In this document: in pieces, positions 5,988 through 11,122 of the stretch
Layout: every line of letters begins with the position of its first letter
Numbering within the stretch: position 1 is the stretch's first letter
Source of the DNA: Lachnoclostridium sp. UBA7122
GTDB taxonomy: Bacteria; Bacillota; Clostridia; Lachnospirales; Lachnospiraceae
Assembly (NCBI GenBank): GCA_002493085.1
Contig: DKXQ01000058.1
Span: forward strand, 1-11,122
Direction: 5' to 3'
DNA length: 11,122 bases
Position numbers and translations under genes: made by a program
The notes under the pieces: model-generated
Database searches by the model: none
What the model was told of the DNA's origin: nothing
Seen by the model: the letters and a program-made list of their open reading frames with translations, nothing else

Positions 5988-6851
5988 ATGGTAGTAGAAA
6001 TTGAAAATACGCCTGGCAGATATGTGGCACGGCAGTTAAATATAACAGATAAAAACAAAAGAGGCGCCATAGAAAGGCTTTCCAGCGGCTACAGGGTAAA
6101 TAAGGCAGCAGATGATGTTTCCGGACTGACAATTTCAGAGGCAATGAGAGGCCAGATAAGGGGACTTAACCAGGGCGGCAGAAATGCACAGGATGGACAG
6201 AACCTGATAGCAACTGCTGATTCAGGCATGAATGAATTAGATGCAATACTGCACAGGATGAAAGAACTTTGTGTACAGGGTGCCAATGATACCAATGTTG
6301 CTGAAGACAGGGAAAGCATACAAATGGAGATAGATGCCCTTAATAATGAAATAGACAGGATAACAAGTGAAACTGAATTTAACACGATTAAACTGTTAAG
6401 AGGCTCTTTAGGAACTGATACAGATGAAGAAGACATTCCGGAAGATAGTGAAAACAAAGGAGATTTTTCATTCCAGGTAGGGTCAGACACAAACCATACT
6501 GTATCTTTAGACCTGCCAATGCTTGATACAGAAGTACTTAAAACAAGAGGCATCAATGTATCAGACCATAATTTAGCTACAGAATCACTAGCTCTTGTTG
6601 ATTATGCTATAGAAAAAGTAACTTATGAGCGTACTAAAATGGGTGCAATGTCTAACAGGCTTGACCATGCACTTGCCAATGCTTCCAATTCATCTGAAAA
6701 TACACAGTTTGCTGAATCGCTTATACGTGATGCAAATGTAGCAGATGAAATGGTTACAGTAGCAACTGCTAATATTATTGAACAGGCTGGCATTTCAATG
6801 GCTGCACAGGCAAATAATGGCAAGGAGACCATACTTAAAATGGTGCAATAG
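5988..6851 (+). CDS. fliC: Flagellin, compact divergent type
   Basis: This is the flagellar filament subunit, exported by the flagellar secretion system. The 287-aa protein has a conserved N-terminal helical region (about 1-140, with IERLSSGYRVNKAADD, GLTISEAMRGQIRGL and QDGQNLIATADSGMNEL) and a C-terminal region (about 205-287). A short acidic middle replaces large D2/D3 domains. The TLR5-contacting segment reads HRMKELCVQ, keeping Arg90, Glu93 and Leu94. Odd points are a cysteine at 95, where flagellins usually have alanine, an N-terminus with ENTPGRYVA in place of the common NHN-type start, and an end KETILKMVQ unlike the usual leucine-rich tail. ATG 5988 has AAGGAGG 7 bases upstream; the frame also opens at 5952 but without such a site. 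No other flagellar gene is in the window. It may be a secondary flagellin. Confidence 0.9.
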   Translation: MVVEIENTPGRYVARQLNITDKNKRGAIERLSSGYRVNKAADDVSGLTISEAMRGQIRGLNQGGRNAQDGQNLIATADSGMNELDAILHRMKELCVQGANDTNVAEDRESIQMEIDALNNEIDRITSETEFNTIKLLRGSLGTDTDEEDIPEDSENKGDFSFQVGSDTNHTVSLDLPMLDTEVLKTRGINVSDHNLATESLALVDYAIEKVTYERTKMGAMSNRLDHALANASNSSENTQFAESLIRDANVADEMVTVATANIIEQAGISMAAQANNGKETILKMVQ

Positions 6852-6911
6852 TAGTATAACAGGACTGTCTGGCAGTAAGTATTAAAGTCTGGCATATATT
6901 GGAGAGTGGAC

Positions 6912-8153
6912 ATGAACAACACAGTCATAATTGAACCTGTATATCCTCATTCAATGCTAATACATATTAGCAAGCTTATAGATGGCGATGAAAGCATATT
7001 GAAAGATGAAAGGGCATTTCTTCAAAAATACTCCAGTTTGTATAACAATGCAGATGGTGAAATGCTTCTTTTAAAACTTGCATATGATAAAAATATTGTA
7101 TCCGCATTTTTTGAATGTAACAAAAGAGAACAGTGGCGCAAACGTGTGCTTATAGAGAAATCAGTAAACCTGCTTACAGGTTCTGTGGCTGAAAAGTATG
7201 CAGTTATGGTTGTAGAAAGCCTTATGTTTGCATTTGGCTGGAAGTTCCGTCTTGATATTGTACGCAGGTGGGAGGCAACAGATGATGAAAAAGCCATGTT
7301 CCATGAAAAAACTGTATTGGAGAGAAAAGGCCAGAATGATATAATAGGCCAGATACATATAATTAATAATAATAATAAGCTGGATGTTTCAGAATATATG
7401 GAAGAAGATACTAAAGATACTGAAACAGCAGAAGATATTATAAAAGATGACAGGGTGGATGACAATATGGACAAGGCTGGCAATGAGAGTTACTATAATG
7501 TTGAACCTCCGGCAACACCAGGCAGGGCTGGAAACAGGGAAATGCCTTCACGTCATACTGCTGTAAAGAGCAAGAGGAAAAAGACTGTTGAAAAGAAGCC
7601 GGAACCTGTCCAGGCAAAACCTAAAATTGAAGATGCAAGATATTATAAACTGATGAATATCAGAAAGAAACGTGTACTAAAAAAAGCTTTCCAGGGCAAT
7701 GCATCAAGCCAGTGTGAGATGGGTGACTATTATGCAGAGAAGGACAGTGACCATCTTGATTATAATGAAGCAGCTAAGTGGTATTCAGAATCTGCCGGTA
7801 ATGGATATAAACGTGCTTTTTTTGAACTTGGCAGGCTCTATGACCAGAACCCGCCAGAGATAGAAGGAGCCAAAGAAAAGGCATTTAACATTTATAAAGA
7901 TATGGCAGAGCAGGGGCTTCCTACAGCACAGTGCATACTTGGCATGAAATACTGGTTTGGCGATGGTGTTGAAATTGATTTTAAAAAGGCAATACAGTGG
8001 CTTACAAAGGCAGCAGACCAGAAACACGAAGATGCAATAAGGAACCTGGCTGACCTGTACAGTGCCATGAGTGATACTGAAAACGCAAACAGGTGGTATA
8101 AGGCAGGAGCGGCAGCAGGAGATGATTACTGCAAAAGGAAAATCAGAGGCTGA
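6912..8153 (+). CDS. Sel1-repeat protein with a conserved-looking N-terminal domain
   Basis: This 413-aa protein has no signal peptide or membrane segment, so it is likely cytoplasmic. Residues 1-115 form a mostly helical domain that I do not recognise, including FFECNKREQWRKRVLIEKS and a hydrophobic ESLMFAFGWKF. About 130-245 is a charged, low-complexity linker with NNNN, an acidic part and then a basic KSKRKK part. From about 255 to the end there are four Sel1/TPR-like repeats recognisable by AAKWYSESAGNG, AFNIYKDMAEQG, AIQWLTKAADQ and ANRWYKAGAAAG. Sel1 repeats are scaffolds for protein contacts. It starts 60 bases after flagellin with no terminator between, so it probably shares the sigma-28 transcript. 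ATG 6912 has GGAGAG upstream; a GTG at 6906 is also in frame. A role as a flagellin-related chaperone is conceivable but only a guess from position. Confidence 0.8.
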   Translation: MNNTVIIEPVYPHSMLIHISKLIDGDESILKDERAFLQKYSSLYNNADGEMLLLKLAYDKNIVSAFFECNKREQWRKRVLIEKSVNLLTGSVAEKYAVMVVESLMFAFGWKFRLDIVRRWEATDDEKAMFHEKTVLERKGQNDIIGQIHIINNNNKLDVSEYMEEDTKDTETAEDIIKDDRVDDNMDKAGNESYYNVEPPATPGRAGNREMPSRHTAVKSKRKKTVEKKPEPVQAKPKIEDARYYKLMNIRKKRVLKKAFQGNASSQCEMGDYYAEKDSDHLDYNEAAKWYSESAGNGYKRAFFELGRLYDQNPPEIEGAKEKAFNIYKDMAEQGLPTAQCILGMKYWFGDGVEIDFKKAIQWLTKAADQKHEDAIRNLADLYSAMSDTENANRWYKAGAAAGDDYCKRKIRG

Positions 8154-9221
8154 TTATATACTGTCAAGAAGTTCCTTTAGTTCCTGGCTTTCACGCATAA
8201 AACTGTATTCATCATTATCCGGGTTTTGCAGTTCACTTATTATCTTCTTTAATGCCATTTCTTCTATACTAATATTGTTATTAACACTATTTTCTTTTTT
8301 GGGGATGTGCTTATAAAGCATGGAATGTGATGGTATCCATTTTTTCTTTAAAGCTGGAAGCATTTCTTTTAAGGCACTGACACAATTAACAGTGTCTTTT
8401 TGTGCCAAAGCAACATAAAAATCTGCAACATGGGCTGTATATGTACTTAATCCAAAAGTATCTGCAGCCTGTTTTGCTTTACTGGCTAAAATCCTGGCAT
8501 CATCTGTATTGCCATTTTTTAATGCAATATCTATAAGGCTAAGCAAATATAAGTGTATATTATTAATATTAAGCAGAATTTGCCGTTCGAGTATTTGTAA
8601 AGCTGGGCTATATTTTTCTTGTACAGTATATAAACCGGCTTTTAATATTTCTTTATCAGGAAATGTATCTTTATCAGGAAGTTCCTCAAGTATTTTTTCT
8701 GCTTTTTCATATTCCCCACGTGCCCTGTATTTACAAAAAAGCATATGTTTTGCCTGGTTTATAACTGAAGGTGTTTTGCCTGTGGAAGCACGTAAATATA
8801 ATTCTTCAGTTGCCTCAAGATAACTACTATAATCATTATTGCCAGTATCCATAAATGAGATTAACCCTTCAAGCGTAAGTGCAGTATTTAATATAAGCAT
8901 ATCACAAGATGGGTATTCCTGAATTTTATCCATAGATAGCTGGAAAGCTTTTTCTATGCCCTGTCCAGTTGCAACAGCAGTAATTTCATTTAAAAAATTG
9001 TTAATTTCAATTGCCGTTAATTCCTCTTTAAAAGATAAAAGTGTATTTAAATCTGTACCAAGAAGCCGTGCAACTGCTGGAAGCAGAGTAATGTCAGGGT
9101 ATGAAATCCCCTTTTCCCACTTATTGACCGCAGGAGCAGTTACTCCAAGATATAAAGCAGCCTGTTGCTGGGTAATTCCTTTTTCTATACGTTTTGTACG
9201 TATTATTTCATTTATTTTCAT
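8154..9221 (-). CDS. HTH (XRE/Cro-type) regulator with C-terminal TPR-like region
   Basis: This 355-aa regulator has an XRE helix-turn-helix at about 1-60: the ITQQQAALYLGVTAPAVNKWEKG segment contains the recognition helix, followed by a PDITLLPAVARLLGTDLNTLL tail. The rest (about 75-330) is all helical with TPR-like pairs such as EYEKAEKILEELP and YSPALQILERQIL. The order HTH then TPR is that of RRNPP-type regulators, which often sense short peptides, but many Clostridia members have no known ligand. An ATG at 9236 overlaps the GGAGG itself, so ATG 9221, 8 bases downstream of it, is the start. It has its own promoter at 9253-9281 (minus strand). Its stop directly abuts the stop of the Sel1 gene with no intergenic base. 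Confidence 0.88.
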   Translation of the reverse strand: MKINEIIRTKRIEKGITQQQAALYLGVTAPAVNKWEKGISYPDITLLPAVARLLGTDLNTLLSFKEELTAIEINNFLNEITAVATGQGIEKAFQLSMDKIQEYPSCDMLILNTALTLEGLISFMDTGNNDYSSYLEATEELYLRASTGKTPSVINQAKHMLFCKYRARGEYEKAEKILEELPDKDTFPDKEILKAGLYTVQEKYSPALQILERQILLNINNIHLYLLSLIDIALKNGNTDDARILASKAKQAADTFGLSTYTAHVADFYVALAQKDTVNCVSALKEMLPALKKKWIPSHSMLYKHIPKKENSVNNNISIEEMALKKIISELQNPDNDEYSFMRESQELKELLDSI

Positions 9222-9252
9222 ATGAAATACCTCCATTTATTATTATAACCTG

Positions 9253-9281
9253 ATTATAGCAATGCAGAAAGTTATTAACAA
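9253..9281 (-). promoter_or_regulatory. Sigma-A promoter for the HTH/TPR regulator
   Basis: On the minus strand, TTGTTA (complement of 9276-9281) and a perfect TATAAT (complement of 9253-9258) are spaced by 17 bases. The predicted start lies about 25 bases before the ATG, leaving a short leader with GGAGG. The -35 overlaps an inverted repeat at 9278-9293. Confidence 0.7.
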
Positions 9282-9293
9282 TTGAGACATTGT
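9278..9293. promoter_or_regulatory. Inverted repeat over the -35 of the HTH/TPR gene, candidate operator
   Basis: ACAAT-TGAGAC-ATTGT is a perfect inverted repeat with 5-base arms and a 6-base spacer. It overlaps the -35 hexamer, where a repressor or the regulator itself could bind. The arms are short and A+T-rich, so this is only a candidate. Confidence 0.35.
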
Positions 9294-9312
9294 ATATTTT
9301 TACCTTATTAAA

Positions 9313-9327
9313 TTAACTATTAGTTAA
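9313..9327. repeat. Perfect palindrome in the divergent intergenic region
   Basis: TTAACT-ATT-AGTTAA is a perfect palindrome with 6-base arms between the two divergent promoters. A second dyad (CCTTA at 9303-9307, TAAGG at 9325-9329) overlaps it. The next 40 bases include a G+C-rich patch that can fold through GGGA/TCCC and CGG/CCG (9348-9368). These could be operators for the HTH regulator on the HdeD-like gene. Nothing else is recognisable in 9222-9499. Confidence 0.4.
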
Positions 9328-9405
9328 GGATAGTGTAACTTTACCTGGGGAATCCGGCAGCCGCTCCCGCTTAGATTAGGCACGCAATCATAGTTAAGTG
9401 GCTTG

Positions 9406-9434
9406 TTGAATTTATGCGTATTTTGTGGTAATAT
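9406..9434 (+). promoter_or_regulatory. Candidate sigma-A promoter for the HdeD-like gene
   Basis: TTGAAT (9406-9411) and TAATAT (9429-9434) are 17 bases apart, and TGG just before the -10 supplies an extended -10 TG. Both hexamers match 4 of 6 consensus positions. The leader to ATG 9500 would be about 60 bases. Confidence 0.5.
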
Positions 9435-9499
9435 ATGGCTGTGATAAAAATAAGAATTGATATTATAATTATAAGAATAACTGTCAGTGAGGTGGACAT

Positions 9500-10102
9500 A
9501 TGAAAAAATGGACTTCTGTTTTTGGTAAAGTTATTATGTGTATATGTGAGATTGTAGTCGGGATTTTGCTGTTGCTTGACCCGCTTGGCTTTACAGCTGG
9601 CATTATTAAAGTAGCAGGGGCGCTATTGCTTTTAAGTGGTGCATATTCGGTATTCAGATATTTCAGGACAGACCCTGTAGAAGCGCAAAAAGAGCAGGGA
9701 CTTGTAAATGGCTTATGTTATATTTCATGTGGACTATTCTGTGTGTTTTATACACAGTGGTTTCTTACAACATTTCCGCTGCTGACAGTGATATATGGTG
9801 TAATTATTCTGCTTACAGGTCTTATGCGTGTACAGTGGGCAGTAGATATGCTGCGTATGAAAAAAGAACAGTGGTATATGGCAGCAATAGGAGCTTTTGT
9901 TTCACTGGCACTTGCAGGCTTTATTCTGTTTAATCCATTTAGCAGCACAGTCTTTCTTTGGAGATTTGTTGCTGTATCACTTATTATTGGGGCAGTTATT
10001 GATTTGCTTGTACTTGTATTTATCAATCAGAATTTAAAACAGAATAAAGTAAATGATAAAATAGATATAGAAAAAATAAGCATGGATAAAATAGATGAGT
10101 AA
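9500..10102 (+). CDS. DUF308/HdeD-like membrane protein
   Basis: This 200-aa integral membrane protein has about six hydrophobic segments (roughly 8-26, 33-52, 69-86, 90-110, 124-145, 150-178). The two halves look like a duplicated three-helix unit: the turn LLDPLGF in the first half resembles LFNPFSS in the second, a pattern typical of DUF308/HdeD proteins. E. coli HdeD is linked to acid resistance, but most clostridial relatives have no known role. The C-terminal 25 residues are charged (NDKIDIEKI region) and probably cytoplasmic. GAGGTGG lies 4 bases before the ATG. The next gene follows after 39 bases with no terminator, so cotranscription is likely. An in-frame short peptide frame at 9435-9503 overlaps the start but begins upstream of the predicted transcript. 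Confidence 0.75.
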   Translation: MKKWTSVFGKVIMCICEIVVGILLLLDPLGFTAGIIKVAGALLLLSGAYSVFRYFRTDPVEAQKEQGLVNGLCYISCGLFCVFYTQWFLTTFPLLTVIYGVIILLTGLMRVQWAVDMLRMKKEQWYMAAIGAFVSLALAGFILFNPFSSTVFLWRFVAVSLIIGAVIDLLVLVFINQNLKQNKVNDKIDIEKISMDKIDE

Positions 10103-10141
10103 TGCTCTTAATAAACATTAGATTATCAAAGGAGAAAAAAC

Positions 10142-11041
10142 ATGTCTGGATTTTTAATGAAACCAAAAATAGATTTTGCTTTTAAGGAAATCATGATGAA
10201 TGAAAATGTGCGTATTGGCTTTTTATCAGCAGTACTGAAATTAAAACCAGAGGATATCAGAGAAACTGAAGTTTTAAATACTTATCTTAGAAAAGAACAT
10301 GAAGAAGATAAACAGGGAATCCTTGATGTAAGGATTTTATTAAATGACAATACTGAAATTGATATTGAAATCCAGCTTACAGAACTAAAAGTGTGGGCTG
10401 ACCGTTCATTGTTCTATCTTTCAAAAATGTACACAGGACAAATACAACAAGGGCAGAAATATAATGTTTTTAAAAAATGCGTCAACATCAGTATCCTGGA
10501 TTTTAAACTTTTTGCAGATACAAAAGAATATTACTCATGTTTCCATATCAGGGAAGATACAAGAAATACAATTCTTACAGATAAAATGGAATTTCATATA
10601 CTGGAACTGCCAAAACTGCCAAAAGAATTGAAAGAAAACAATGATTTATTATTATGGGCAAAGTTTATTGCTTCAGAACGAAAGGAGGATTTTGATATGT
10701 TAGCAGAAAAAAATCCATACATTGGAAGTGCTTATGAACAACTTCAGATAATAAGCCAGGATAAACAAAAACGCCTGGAATACGAAGCAAGGGAAAAAGC
10801 TATAAGGGATTATAACCAGATGATATTTGAAGCAGAAGAAAAAGGCAGAGAGAAAGGCAGAGAAGAAGGCAGAGAGGAAGGCAGAGAGGAAGGCAGAGAG
10901 GAAGGCAGAAAAGAGAGTATTGAACGTATAAATAAACTAAATAAATTTTTGCTGCAGAATAAACGTTATGATGATTTGGAACGTACAGCAAATGATGCAG
11001 ATTTTCAGCAACAGCTGCTGTCTGAATATGGCTTATTATAA
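10142..11041 (+). CDS. Rpn-family / PD-(D/E)XK nuclease family transposase-like protein
   Basis: This 299-aa protein belongs to the group annotated as Rpn recombination-promoting nucleases or PD-(D/E)XK family transposases, which are frequent in several copies in Lachnospiraceae. The N-terminus (KPKIDFAFKEIM) is the family start. The nuclease core shows Asp62 in ILDVRI and Glu76-x-Gln78 in IDIEIQL, the D...ExQ variant of the PD-(D/E)XK site, so catalytic residues look intact. The C-terminal third is a charged helix with repeated GREE units (about 234-257), followed by a short tail ending LLSEYGLL. The ATG has AAAGGAG 7 bases upstream. E. coli RpnA has DNA endonuclease activity and promotes RecA-independent recombination; mobility of the gene itself is unproven. 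The inverted repeat at 11102 lies 60 bases beyond the stop. Confidence 0.88.
   Translation: MSGFLMKPKIDFAFKEIMMNENVRIGFLSAVLKLKPEDIRETEVLNTYLRKEHEEDKQGILDVRILLNDNTEIDIEIQLTELKVWADRSLFYLSKMYTGQIQQGQKYNVFKKCVNISILDFKLFADTKEYYSCFHIREDTRNTILTDKMEFHILELPKLPKELKENNDLLLWAKFIASERKEDFDMLAEKNPYIGSAYEQLQIISQDKQKRLEYEAREKAIRDYNQMIFEAEEKGREKGREEGREEGREEGREEGRKESIERINKLNKFLLQNKRYDDLERTANDADFQQQLLSEYGLL
10841..10912 (+). repeat. 12-bp tandem repeat inside the Rpn-family gene, six units
   Basis: Six consecutive units follow the pattern GAAGGCAGAGAG. Units 3, 4 and 5 (10865-10900) are identical; units 1, 2 and 6 differ at one to three bases. Each unit encodes one E/K-G-R-E/K block. Because the unit is a multiple of three, gain or loss by slippage would keep the frame and only change helix length. 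Confidence 0.95.
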
Positions 11042-11101
11042 TGTATCTTGTAGCAAACAAAATATTACTATTCACGATAAAAACAGCAGCTATATTAATT
11101 A

Positions 11102-11119
11102 CAGGATAACCTCATAAAA
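11102..11119. repeat. Right copy of the 18-bp inverted repeat
   Basis: CAGGATAACCTCATAAAA is the exact reverse complement of bases 1-18. It lies 60 bases after the Rpn-family stop; the stretch between holds no frame or terminator that I can see. Three more bases (TAA) follow to the window end and cannot be compared, because the left copy starts at base 1. Confidence 0.6.
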
Positions 11120-11122
11120 TAA

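Noticed and set aside
6089..6556. Long minus-strand open frame opposite flagellin
   Set aside because: It is a serine/leucine-rich shadow of the flagellin codons, with no start signals.
9435..9503. Short frame of 22 codons rich in Ile overlapping the HdeD-like start
   Set aside because: Its ATG overlaps the predicted -10 element and would lie upstream of the transcript start; it has no ribosome binding site.
10841..10912. Tandem repeat as a possible CRISPR or iteron array
   Set aside because: The units are contiguous, 12 bp, without spacers, and in frame within a coding region.
10800..11075. Minus-strand frame with repeated CLPL units
   Set aside because: It is the antisense reading of the 12-bp repeat in the Rpn-family gene.
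1..11122. Whole window as one transposon bounded by the end repeats
   Set aside because: It would carry proS, a housekeeping gene, and no complete standard transposase is present; repeat copies or assembly effects are simpler.

Overview
The window looks like chromosomal DNA of an AT-rich, flagellated, Gram-positive anaerobe, most likely Lachnospiraceae (Clostridia). The grounds are strong GGAGG-type ribosome binding sites, a bacterial-type prolyl-tRNA synthetase with an inserted editing domain, a flagellin behind a sigma-28 promoter, a Rpn/PD-(D/E)XK family protein with a GREE-rich tail, and OmpR-type two-component genes. The genus cannot be fixed from the sequence alone.

Layout. Bases 1-280 are a graveyard: the 3' end of an unrecognised minus-strand gene with a probable terminator, joined to a decayed plus-strand yoeB toxin fragment. 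Bases 281-3932 form an AT-rich accessory island. It has three 10-bp tandem boxes (GTTAAGGATT-like) upstream of a promoter, two overlapping short peptides, and a secreted SH3-like protein. A hairpin and a second promoter follow, then a tightly coupled operon: CPBP intramembrane protease homologue, OmpR-family response regulator, membrane histidine kinase. Bases 3957-5881 hold a promoter, a structured leader with a strong intrinsic terminator, and proS. Bases 5896-8153 hold a sigma-28 promoter, a compact flagellin and a Sel1-repeat protein. A minus-strand HTH/TPR regulator (8154-9221) abuts the Sel1 gene tail to tail with no gap. An intergenic region rich in small inverted repeats leads to a DUF308/HdeD-like membrane protein and a Rpn-family PD-(D/E)XK protein whose tail is encoded by a 12-bp tandem repeat. 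The first 18 bases and bases 11102-11119 are a perfect inverted repeat.

How the genes may work together. The most system-like part is 281-3932. A plausible model (inference) is that the kinase senses an envelope signal or a peptide, and the regulator binds the GTTAAG boxes to switch on the short peptides and the exported SH3-like protein. The CPBP homologue would serve in membrane proteolysis or self-protection. The flagellin/Sel1 pair is probably one motility-regulated transcript. proS appears to be housekeeping with its own attenuated leader. The DUF308 and Rpn genes may be cotranscribed, but no functional link between them is visible.
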